From positions 1-13,734 of the forward strand of contig JAFMIS010000025.1 of the NCBI GenBank assembly GCA_017853915.1: a stretch of 13,734 nucleotides of DNA, given 5' to 3'. The position numbers and the translations under genes were made by a program. This stretch comes from a bacterium. GTDB lineage: Bacteria; Bdellovibrionota_C; UBA2361; OMII01. Below are positions 1 through 6,617 of this stretch, one piece after another (the stretch's first letter is position 1; each line of letters begins with the position of its first letter). The notes under the pieces are model-generated. The model worked only from the letters and a program-made list of their open reading frames with translations, searched no databases and was not told the origin of the DNA.

Positions 1-1
1 T

Positions 2-1579
2 AAGTATCTTAGCTCGCCCAATAAACCTGTCGCGGTGATCGATATACCTGTGAAGCACCATCCGATTAAGGATCTGAAAGCTCCTCTTGGCGGAGCTTTG
101 GCACCGTCTATTTGCGATAGATCCATTACTTTTCTGTGGGGCAAAGGGCATATTGCAAACGTGACAGAGGACTTGGAAGCCCGCAAAGATGCTCCTCGCC
201 CACTAGCATTTCACGCGGAGCTATCTCATCACGAACAGCAAGCCACGCTCGATCACTTCGCCACTCAGGGGGGCGCGATCCTCACAACGAACTGTCTTCA
301 GACAAGCGTTACACTTCCGGATGTAGCTCGAGTTGTGAGCTCAGGTTGGATTCGCAGAGAGCGAATCGGAATTGACGGTGAGCGACACCTTGTCATCGAA
401 AAAATTTCACAGCACGAGGCGACTCAACAGCGAGGCCGCACTGGGCGCACAGGTCCGGGCGAGTACGTGTACAAGGGAGAGACCCCCCTGCATTTACTAC
501 CCAAAGAACCACCGGCGGAGATGGAGAGCAAGCCACTCACAAGCCTGGTTCTCAAGGCGCATCGCGCTGGTCGCAATTTTGAGCGACTTAATTCGGAGCT
601 GTTTCATCCTGCTCCCGTTGAGCACATTCGAGAAGCGTTGAAAACCAATCAGATGCTTAATTTGTTAGGCCCCTCGGAATGTGTGACACCGACAGCAGAG
701 ATAGCTGTCGATCTCCCCATTGAGCCCAACTCGATGAAGATACTAGCCGATGCTCAGCGAATTTCGGGCCTCTTCAATCTCACTCCTGAAGAGCTGTTGA
801 TCCCAGCAATTGATCTCGTATCAGTACTGGAAGTCCAGGGGATCGTCACCCGCGGGCCCAGTGTGCCTCTGGATGATGATTTTGAGGACATGGGCACAAC
901 TATATCTCCAGGTCGTTGGAAAAAGTTCCTCAGCAGAGAGACTCAATCGGATCCTCTGGCTCAGATGCAATTACTTCAGACATTGCTGCGAGTAAATCCA
1001 GATAATTTTGGGAATTGGGGAGTGCACGTTAATCACTTCAGAGAGGCGGTTGAATTGCGGGCTCAACTGATTGAACGCCTGGCACGGAAACTGGAAATAC
1101 CATTAGACCCTGCTCAACAGGCACCCTCAATGCTGTCCGACGCGACGATGTTTCACTTAAATGAGTGTCTATGCTCAGGCATGATAAACCACCTGTACCG
1201 GTATGTAGGCCGCGATCCATCGGACAATCGTCGCAGACTGTACAAACCCGTCCTAGGTGATGGCGAGTTGCGTCAGATCTCACGTGAGTCTGTAGTGCGC
1301 GATAACGCCCTGTTTGTGGTCGGCACTCCGATCACCATCGATGTTGAACCGTACGATCCCGATCCCCTTCGCTTAATTACCATGGCCCATGGTGTGAGCT
1401 GGAAGTGGTTAAAAACCAAGTCGCAGACGGGCGATCTGATCAAAGAAGTAAAGGATCCCATCAAGGATGCGTTACATAAAGTTCGGGGGATGCTTGACAC
1501 CAAGAGAGAGGATGATGAGGCTCCGCAGAGATACTTCCGCTATAATCCCAGTCGGCCGCCGCGATACCCACGCAGGTAG
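2..1579 (+). CDS. DEAH-box (superfamily 2) helicase, C-terminal part
   Basis: The reading frame is open to the left edge, so this is the 3' part of a larger gene; the GTG at 35 is probably not its real start. What is visible is RecA-like domain 2 of an NTP-dependent RNA/DNA helicase of the HrpA/HrpB/DEAH type. A motif IV-like strand (ITFLWGKGHI) lies near nt 122-151, motif V (TTNCLQTSVT) near nt 287-316, and motif VI (QQRGRTGRTGPG) near nt 425-460. A winged-helix/ratchet-like helical region follows. The tail is basic and Pro/Arg-rich (RYNPSRPPRYPRR). Domain 1 (Walker A, DEAH box) must lie upstream of the window. These enzymes remodel RNA or ribonucleoprotein; the substrate here is unknown. 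The C-terminal region does not obviously match the HrpB C-terminal domain, so I give no symbol. It appears unrelated to the accessory genes further right. Confidence 0.85.
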   Translation, partial: KYLSSPNKPVAVIDIPVKHHPIKDLKAPLGGALAPSICDRSITFLWGKGHIANVTEDLEARKDAPRPLAFHAELSHHEQQATLDHFATQGGAILTTNCLQTSVTLPDVARVVSSGWIRRERIGIDGERHLVIEKISQHEATQQRGRTGRTGPGEYVYKGETPLHLLPKEPPAEMESKPLTSLVLKAHRAGRNFERLNSELFHPAPVEHIREALKTNQMLNLLGPSECVTPTAEIAVDLPIEPNSMKILADAQRISGLFNLTPEELLIPAIDLVSVLEVQGIVTRGPSVPLDDDFEDMGTTISPGRWKKFLSRETQSDPLAQMQLLQTLLRVNPDNFGNWGVHVNHFREAVELRAQLIERLARKLEIPLDPAQQAPSMLSDATMFHLNECLCSGMINHLYRYVGRDPSDNRRRLYKPVLGDGELRQISRESVVRDNALFVVGTPITIDVEPYDPDPLRLITMAHGVSWKWLKTKSQTGDLIKEVKDPIKDALHKVRGMLDTKREDDEAPQRYFRYNPSRPPRYPRR

Positions 1580-1785
1580 CACCTGTCCCTGGTAGCACCA
1601 AGAACTCGATGTGGCGCATATGCGGCCGCATACGGTGTCACTCGCTCAGAGATCGAAAATAGCTGGCTTGAACGATCACTGTCTCCGTATACTAGCAGGG
1701 TGGTGAAAAAGGATTTCCTGTTGCGCGTTGAGATGCCTTGTCCTCTCAGTGCTCGGTCGAAGGCTCGTAATCGAGTGATGTATCA
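1575..1785. other. Intergenic region between helicase and photolyase operon
   Basis: No credible gene is seen here. It contains a 13-nt small inverted repeat over the helicase stop codon (CAGGT-AGC-ACCTG, 1573-1585), a direct repeat GGTAGCACC (1575-1583 and 1591-1599), and a perfect 14-bp palindrome with a GCGGCCGC core at 1619-1632. None has the T-run of an intrinsic terminator. A TATACT hexamer at 1688-1693 could be the -10 element for the photolyase operon. Confidence 0.4.
1668..1693 (+). promoter_or_regulatory. Weak candidate promoter of the DUF2256-photolyase operon
   Basis: A good -10-like hexamer (TATACT, 1688-1693) is preceded by TTGAAC (1668-1673), but the 14-bp spacing is too short for a normal sigma-70 promoter. 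It is placed about 95 bp before the DUF2256 start. It is offered only because it is the best match in the gap. Confidence 0.22.
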
Positions 1786-1935
1786 ATGAAGGGTTTTAAG
1801 AAACATCTTCCCATAAAAGTGTGCAAACGGTGCGGTAAACCATTTTCCTGGAGAAAAAAGTGGCGTTCAAGTTGGCCACAGGTTCTCTACTGCAGCGAAC
1901 GGTGTCGAAACACTCGTGCGCCACAAGGAACCTAG
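1786..1935 (+). CDS. DUF2256 family small zinc-finger-like protein
   Basis: This 49-residue protein is missed by length-filtered gene finding. It starts at ATG 1786 and ends at TAG 1933-1935. It has the family layout: a basic N-terminus with a LPxKxC motif, Cys13-x2-Cys16, a KPFSWRKKW block, then YCSERCR with Cys36-x3-Cys40. The four cysteines probably bind zinc, which is inference from spacing. DUF2256 genes are known to sit next to genes of the cryptochrome/photolyase family. Here the stop codon lies four bases before the ATG of the FeS photolyase, so the two are almost certainly co-transcribed. The ribosome site for this gene is weak. Function is unknown; a role in photolyase maturation or photoprotection is a guess from neighbourhood. 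Confidence 0.85.
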   Translation: MKGFKKHLPIKVCKRCGKPFSWRKKWRSSWPQVLYCSERCRNTRAPQGT

Positions 1936-1939
1936 CATC

Positions 1940-3478
1940 ATGACCAAACCGATCCTTCGCCTCATTCTCGGAGACCAACTCAACATTCACCACTCGTGGT
2001 TTCAAACCCGATCGAGCAACGCCGAGTACGTTCTCATGGAGGTCGCGAGTGAAGCCTCATACGTGAAGCATCATATTCAAAAGATACTGGCGTTTTTCCT
2101 CGCCATGCGGCATTTCCGGGACGAGCTGCGCGCTGTGGGGCATACGGTTCGCTACATATCACTCGATGATCCCAGCAACCGACAATCATTCTCCGCGAAT
2201 CTTCAGGAGCTTCTAGCCTCCGGCGCTTACTCCGCTTTCGAGTATCAAGAGCCGGATGAATACCGTGTCGCTAAGGAACTATCCGCGCTCTCGAAGAACG
2301 CTCCCATTCCAACTCGCTTGGTCTCTACTGAACACTTCTTAACAAGCCCAGATTTTTTCGCTTCAGTTTTTAAAGGACACAAGCGTTACACGATGGAGCT
2401 CTTTTATCGTGAGGTGCGCAAAAAATACGACATTCTCATGGAGGGTGATAAACCTCAGGGAGACCGCTGGAATTTTGACTCAGAGAATAGAAATAAACTC
2501 CCAAAAGAAGTTGTCCCTCCCCCTCCACTCGAATTCCCGCGAGACGTCTCGGATCTTGTGGAACTTCTGACCACCAAGAAGATACAATCGATTGGCAGGG
2601 TGGAACCTAAGCGCTTCATATGGCCGATAACCCGGGATGAGTCTCTCAAGACGCTTGATTACTTTTGCGAACATCTCTTGCCTCATTTCGGTGCCTATCA
2701 AGACGCGATGCACACCGAGCACCGGACGTTGTATCATTCCCGCCTTTCATTTGCGATGAATGTGAAGTTGATCTCTCCCCTTGAGGTCATTGAGGCGGCC
2801 GTCAAAGCCTTCAACCGCTCAAAAGGCGCTATCACTCTGCCTCAGATTGAGGGATTCGTTCGACAGATAGCGGGATGGCGTGAATTCATGCGTGGGGTGT
2901 ACTGGAACCACATGCCCTCATATAAGACGCTCAATTTTCTGAACGCCTCGCGCCCTCTGCCGCACTATTTCTGGGACGGTGATACGAAGATGAACTGCGT
3001 TCGTCACGCTGTGGAACAGTCACTTGAAGAGAGCTACGCCCACCATATTCAACGCCTCATGGTGACGGGTAATTTTTGTACCCTGGCGGGCATTGATCCT
3101 GATGAAGTAGATGCGTGGTATCTTGGGATCTACATCGACGCGATTGAATGGGTACAGCTTCCAAATACTCGTGGCATGAGCCAATTTGCCGATGGTGGCA
3201 TAGTGGGAACGAAGCCGTACACATCCTCGGCTCAATACATCAACAAGATGTCGAATTATTGCTCAGGGTGCTTCTACAAAAACAAAGAGAAATTTGGCGA
3301 ACGAGGATGCCCATTCAACACTTTATACTGGGACTTTCTGATGCGTAATCGCGCCACGCTGGAGAAAAATCCTAGGATCGGCATGGGCTACCAACTTCTC
3401 GCCAAAATGTCGGACAAAGACAAAAAAGCTATTTCGGATCGCGCTGCTGACATTCTAGAACATATCGAGGAGCTATAG
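1940..3478 (+). CDS. Iron-sulfur bacterial cryptochrome/(6-4) photolyase (PF04244-type)
   Basis: A 512-residue, full-length member of the 'deoxyribodipyrimidine photolyase-related' family. ATG 1940 is preferred over the GTG at 1916 because AAGGA (1925-1929) precedes it at normal spacing and the protein then begins TKPILRLILGDQLN, the usual family start. Cysteines 353, 441, 444 and 457 reproduce the spacing (88, 3, 13) of the four [4Fe-4S] ligands of Agrobacterium PhrB (Cys350, 438, 441, 454), which is strong evidence for a clustered (6-4) photolyase with FAD and a lumazine-type antenna. It would repair UV (6-4) photoproducts in the cytoplasm using blue light. It is preceded by DUF2256 and followed after 5 bp by the start of a classical photolyase gene that is truncated. 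Codons 414-437 are the source, or sister, of an exact 71-bp copy at 13317-13387. A blue-light sensory cryptochrome role cannot be excluded. Confidence 0.93.
   Translation: MTKPILRLILGDQLNIHHSWFQTRSSNAEYVLMEVASEASYVKHHIQKILAFFLAMRHFRDELRAVGHTVRYISLDDPSNRQSFSANLQELLASGAYSAFEYQEPDEYRVAKELSALSKNAPIPTRLVSTEHFLTSPDFFASVFKGHKRYTMELFYREVRKKYDILMEGDKPQGDRWNFDSENRNKLPKEVVPPPPLEFPRDVSDLVELLTTKKIQSIGRVEPKRFIWPITRDESLKTLDYFCEHLLPHFGAYQDAMHTEHRTLYHSRLSFAMNVKLISPLEVIEAAVKAFNRSKGAITLPQIEGFVRQIAGWREFMRGVYWNHMPSYKTLNFLNASRPLPHYFWDGDTKMNCVRHAVEQSLEESYAHHIQRLMVTGNFCTLAGIDPDEVDAWYLGIYIDAIEWVQLPNTRGMSQFADGGIVGTKPYTSSAQYINKMSNYCSGCFYKNKEKFGERGCPFNTLYWDFLMRNRATLEKNPRIGMGYQLLAKMSDKDKKAISDRAADILEHIEEL
3179..3249 (+). 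repeat. 71-bp direct repeat within photolyase gene (left copy)
   Basis: This stretch is identical base for base to 13317-13387 and in the same orientation, 10,138 bp apart. It encodes residues 414-437 of the FeS photolyase, just before its Cys441/Cys444 pair. The similarity decays quickly at both ends. Confidence 0.93.
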
Positions 3479-3483
3479 CCCAC

Positions 3484-3564
3484 ATGACAAAATATAATCG
3501 TGCCCTTCATATCTTCCGACGGGATCTTCGTCTTCAGGACAACACGGCCCTGAATGCTGCTTGA
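3484..3564 (+). pseudogene. N-terminal fragment of a classical (class I type) DNA photolyase
   Basis: ATG 3484 begins a frame whose first 26 residues (ending LNAA) carry the hallmark photolyase N-terminus: HIFRRDLRLQDNTAL, matching the family pattern FRRDLRLxDNxAL. A TGA at 3562-3564 ends it, and nothing photolyase-like follows in any frame. An intact gene would need about 430-480 codons, so this is a truncation at the left border of the accessory region. It begins 5 bp after the FeS photolyase stop, so the two were presumably one operon. The start may still be translated, but the product cannot be functional. Confidence 0.8.
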
Positions 3565-3571
3565 GAATTGA

Positions 3572-3602
3572 GGAGAGAGGGGATCTCCCGCGTCCTCTCT
3601 CC
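3572..3602. repeat. Hairpin at the photolyase truncation junction
   Basis: GGAGAGAGG (3572-3580) and CCTCTCTCC (3594-3602) are perfectly complementary around a 13-nt loop, eight bases after the premature stop of the photolyase fragment. No T-run follows on either strand, so it is not a typical intrinsic terminator. It may be a leftover of the recombination event or a transcript-end structure. Confidence 0.6.
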
Positions 3603-3700
3603 CGAAACGTTTACAGGTTTTCCTGAGGTACGGCCGTAAGCTTTCAAACCATCCTTTTTCAGGCGAGCGTAGTAGCCCAGCAGCTTCTCTCGATTATGCC

Positions 3701-4471
3701 ATGCAGTTGCAAGGCATACCGTTACATTATGACTTTTCGCTTTTGTATTCGAGCGATGTCGTTCGCTTTGCGGCAGCATCGGGATCCTTTGACATGTGCG
3801 TACTTGGTATTGCGGCAGGAGCAGGCTTAGTAAACAAGCCGTCCTCAGAGTTTGCGCCCGCGGTGCTTATGGCTCGTGGCACTCAGCGTATGGTTGAAAC
3901 GGTGGCATGCAGGCCAAGCATGCGCTCAAAGCACAATCTCCTCCACTTGGGTCCCGGAAAGGACAGTAATACCTATTGGTTCTACAGCCATATGCTGGAA
4001 TCTCAGTTGGTTCAGTCCAAGGACTTCAAATGTTCCGAGGGGTCACCCACCGATTTTTTCTTCAAGGCTCTGGCGAACGACGTAGGGGGAACGGCCTTCA
4101 TGGCTTTTCCGTTCATTCATTTTCTCCCGCCTGGGGTGCAGGTTGCTAGAAATAGGAATATTCCGAAGGCGATATCCGACAAAGAGACGGTTCTCTTCAG
4201 CAGCAAGGAATTGCTGCGCAATGACATTTTCATGCAAAGCTTTATCTCCTGCATGTTCGACACGTGGCTCAGACTGCTCGAGTCGAGACAATACAGAGCG
4301 TACGTTGTCAGATCCCTCTGTCGGGGGACAAGTTATCCTCTTGCTTTGCTGCGCACTATGGGTTTGACTCTCGGATCTTCCGGCGTTCAAAACTTATTTT
4401 CTCGTGAGTTCAATGCTCGAAAGGGCTGGCCACAGGATTCTGACGCTAGGGTGGGCCATGCCAAGGGGTGA
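3701..4471 (+). CDS. Uncharacterised protein, weakly solute-binding-protein-like; possibly 5'-truncated
   Basis: A 256-residue frame from ATG 3701. The same frame is open back to 3572 but offers no ATG, GTG or TTG there, and no clear ribosome site precedes 3701, so the true 5' end may have been lost at the junction with the photolyase fragment. I do not recognise the family with confidence. The order of segments (SFDMCVLGIAAGAGLVN, then a LGPGKDSNTYWFY block, then a TDFFFKALAND / GGTAFMAFPFIHFL stretch) resembles the ligand-binding core of type 2 periplasmic-binding-protein folds, where DxAxxG, GPxxxS and ALxxGxxDAxxxxxP elements recur. No signal peptide or transmembrane segment is evident, so any ligand binding would be cytosolic. 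It ends 25 bp before the metallophosphoesterase and probably shares its transcript. Confidence 0.45.
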   Translation: MQLQGIPLHYDFSLLYSSDVVRFAAASGSFDMCVLGIAAGAGLVNKPSSEFAPAVLMARGTQRMVETVACRPSMRSKHNLLHLGPGKDSNTYWFYSHMLESQLVQSKDFKCSEGSPTDFFFKALANDVGGTAFMAFPFIHFLPPGVQVARNRNIPKAISDKETVLFSSKELLRNDIFMQSFISCMFDTWLRLLESRQYRAYVVRSLCRGTSYPLALLRTMGLTLGSSGVQNLFSREFNARKGWPQDSDARVGHAKG

Positions 4472-4496
4472 GCTTAAGGATCAATGAAGACTAGCT

Positions 4497-5459
4497 ATGT
4501 CAGGTAGTATGCTTATGCGTTTTGCGATAATCTCCGACACCCACTTCGTACATCCCACGGATGGCACAGACGGTACTTTGTGGAATCGCCAAATATTTTC
4601 CCGCACTGAAGAGCTTGCCAACGCGATTGTTGATACGTTGAATGAATCTAAGGTGGACTTTGTGCTGCACTGTGGGGATCTCACTCATCACGGGGATTTG
4701 AGCAGCCTCGAGTTCGCCGCTAACACATTTCGGCGTTTGCATGTGCCGTTTTTTACGGTTTTGGGAAATCACGATGTCGCCGTCTCGGGAGCGCGAGATT
4801 TCATCGCGAATAAGCTCGGGAGAGCTAGCAGGGATTTTTTCTACAGCGAGTACATCAAAGGCGTTCGTTTCATCTTTCTCGATTCCAATTTCGCCCATGT
4901 ACATGACGAAACGGAATCCGAGGTTATGGAATGGCGAAAATCGAAGACCTACTTCGGCGTGGGGTTCAGCACGCAACAACTTCGGTATATCGAAGAGGAG
5001 CTACATCGAGATAAGGGATCGACTACGTTCGTAGTAGTGCATCACCCACTTGCGTCTAAGCCCGAATATCCGCGAATTTCGCCGCGATCGTTGGGGCCAG
5101 CAGAGCGGCGTCTAGCGCCAGTAGATCGCTCTCTCTTTCCGCATTTAGGGAAAGATGTGGTTGACATCCTCGACAAGCACTCGAATGTGAAGGCAGTTTT
5201 CTCTGGACATTGGCACATTAATGACATCGTTCTCAGAGGTGGGATTCATTACATCCAGACAGCCTCATTGGTGGAGTATCCGCTTGAGTATCGAGTCGTC
5301 GAATTATCGGACGATTACATGGACATCTCTACCCACAGTCTTCCAGGAGAGCATCTACGGCAACAGTCATTAGTTGTGGAATGGCACAACACGTGGCCCC
5401 GGGGCGAACTGTTCGATAGAAATCGACGAGTACATTTCAAGGAGCTTCCCGATGAATAG
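4497..5459 (+). CDS. Calcineurin-like metallophosphoesterase (CpdA / class III cNMP phosphodiesterase-like)
   Basis: A 320-residue protein from ATG 4497 (alternatives 4509 and 4515), with purine-rich AAGGA and TGAAGA upstream. All signature metal-site motifs are present in order: D14-T-H16, G60-D61, G90-N91-H92-D93, H182-H183-P, and G237-H238-W-H240. These ligate a binuclear metal centre for phosphoester hydrolysis. The compact layout is closest to cyclic-nucleotide phosphodiesterases of the CpdA type, but the substrate cannot be read from sequence. The gene looks intact, unlike its downstream neighbour. Its stop overlaps the asparaginase start as ATGAATAG (5452-5459), implying translational coupling. 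In an accessory block with a STAND NTPase it might cleave a nucleotide signal, but that is inference. Confidence 0.88.
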   Translation: MSGSMLMRFAIISDTHFVHPTDGTDGTLWNRQIFSRTEELANAIVDTLNESKVDFVLHCGDLTHHGDLSSLEFAANTFRRLHVPFFTVLGNHDVAVSGARDFIANKLGRASRDFFYSEYIKGVRFIFLDSNFAHVHDETESEVMEWRKSKTYFGVGFSTQQLRYIEEELHRDKGSTTFVVVHHPLASKPEYPRISPRSLGPAERRLAPVDRSLFPHLGKDVVDILDKHSNVKAVFSGHWHINDIVLRGGIHYIQTASLVEYPLEYRVVELSDDYMDISTHSLPGEHLRQQSLVVEWHNTWPRGELFDRNRRVHFKELPDE

Positions 5460-5991
5460 TCCCATTATCCTTGCTAATGGAGCAGGTGGCCTCGGTATGG
5501 TGACTGCTGCACCTGTACTTCTAGAGGGTCGATCCGCGCTTGATGTGTTGAGCAGGGCATCAGAGAGATTGAGGTAGACGCCTCTATCAGGACGGTCGGG
5601 TTGGGTGGAGCTCCAAATCTGCTTGGACAAATGGAGTGTGATGCTTCCATCATGTGTGGCAAGACGCTAAGATGTGGCGCAGTCGGAGCATTGCGTGATT
5701 ATGTACATGCAATTACCGTTGCGCGCCAAGTAATGGAAAGAACTCCCCATACTATGCTCGTTGGAGAGGGGGCTGCCCTGTTTGCTGGAGAAATTGGTGA
5801 ACAACCGACTAACATGCTTACTGCTCGAGCTCGAGAGGACTACCAGGAATGGCCTTCCGCTCAGATCAGCTTCCCTCGCATGTCCTCTGATGGCCCCCAC
5901 GATAACCGAATCTGCGGCTGGAGCAGGTCGGCTGCCCGGGCAAACATTTAGAACACTGACAAGCAGTAGTACTGGGATTCGCCCTGTCTAG
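5452..5991 (+). pseudogene. Decayed asparaginase / isoaspartyl peptidase (Ntn-hydrolase family T2)
   Basis: Reading starts at ATG 5452 (MNSPIILANGAGG), runs to TAG 5575-5577, and continues in the -1 frame from about 5545 as EVDASIRTVGLGGAPN, ECDASIMCGKT, GAVGALRDYV, VARQVMERTPH and LVGEGAALFAG. These blocks are the ordered signature of glycosylasparaginase and isoaspartyl peptidases (tVGxGGxPN, LDAsiMdG, GAVaaL, VARxVMexTxH, LvGegAxxFA). A single missing base near 5545 explains the break. Where the autocleaving His-Asp-Thr should be, the frame reads HDNRI and then stops at 5951. A later STxGIRP-like scrap appears in another frame to 5991. At least two frameshifts and the lost nucleophilic Thr mean no active enzyme. 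The intact ancestor would hydrolyse asparagine, isoaspartyl or glycosyl-asparagine bonds. Its end runs directly into copy 1. Confidence 0.8.
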
Positions 5992-5998
5992 CCCGGAT

Positions 5999-6531
5999 GT
6001 GGAACTACTTCAGACTCGTTTCTTTCCAGGCTCTCCGCCCCCCCTCTTCTCTCAGTTCGTGGAAAAACCTCAGGTACCCACACTAATGCTGGGTCTCTTC
6101 ACTTTAGCTCAGCCGTACGGGCCATGTGTATCCTGTGCGTTAAATTGGCCCTCATGTCTAAGTCCGCTTCGGTGGACACTCTTCCCCTGGTGCTGGGCTT
6201 TCGCGGCAGCCTAGTTGCATCACTAGACTATGCCCTGACAAAACAGCCCGCTTGGCTTGTTGATATGTTTGGCTGCGATGTGAGCGAACGCCCTATGGGA
6301 CAGCGTCTATTCTCAAGAGCCAACTCTCACCTCAAGAGACCAGGACCAGTCGCAATAGGGCTTAATACCAAAGCCCTTGTCCCAGAGAACATTCACATCT
6401 TTTGGAATGCTCAGAGGGTCGAGGATGTAGAGAGCTCGCGAGAATTACTCTCCCTCCTACGAGAGTATGAAGCTGCAACAACCCCCTCAGAGGTCTCCTT
6501 GTCAATTTTTTCCAGTAAGCTTGTCGCTTAG
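5999..6531 (+). repeat. Diverged direct repeat of 12631-13161 (copy 1)
   Basis: The segment is alignable over its whole length with copy 2, in the same orientation. The first ~130 bp (5999-6127) differ by about a dozen changes (roughly 90% identity by eye), with long identical runs such as the one ending at GGGCCATGTG. The rest is clearly more divergent. The two repeats flank the three-gene minus-strand operon. Confidence 0.8.
6038..6044 (+). repeat. C7 homopolymer at the frameshift in copy 1
   Basis: Seven consecutive C residues follow CTCTCCG here, where the intact copy has CTCTCCGA plus seven C. The missing base sits exactly at this tract, making slippage, or a homopolymer read error, the likely cause of the frame break. 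Confidence 0.75.
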
Positions 6532-6617
6532 TGAGAGTTCCCTTTCATCGGCAGAACACCCTCTATCCACCGTCTAGCTTCGTCGAACTATGCCAAGCCT
6601 CTACGCCAATTTGACTG

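Larger units (their letters stand above)
5996..6531 (+). pseudogene. Copy 1 of the shared-domain small protein, frameshifted
   Basis: This is a paralogue of the intact gene at 12586-13161. It matches from VELLQTRFFPGSP (5999) through AVRAMCILCVK, GSLVASLDYALTK, FGCD and KRPGPV to the end at TAG 6529-6531. One base is missing by the C7 tract at 6038-6044, where copy 2 has an extra A before C7, so the protein splits into frame 2 (to ~6040) and frame 1. No equivalent of the MTHRTLQLYF start exists; upstream sequence belongs to the asparaginase remnant. An internal ATG at 6124 could give a 135-residue product starting MCILCVK that lacks the first ~57 residues. Either decay, a homopolymer sequencing error, or tract-length variation could explain the break. 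It converges with the minus-strand SIS gene, 86 bp away. Confidence 0.8.

Noticed and set aside
1619..1632. 14-bp palindrome with a GCGGCCGC core
   Set aside because: It is short, isolated, without a T-run, and at a position giving no support for a specific regulator; recorded only in the intergenic note.
3534..3779. Minus-strand open frame of 81 codons that looked transposase-like (HNREKLLGYYARLKK)
   Set aside because: No catalytic motif or inverted repeat; the plus-strand frame through the same DNA continues smoothly into the 3701-4471 protein.
4043..4390. 115-codon minus-strand frame
   Set aside because: It opposes the longer plus-strand frame and shows no domain signature.
4500..4979. 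159-codon minus-strand open frame
   Set aside because: It lies wholly opposite the well-supported metallophosphoesterase, has no recognisable motif and no ribosome site of note.
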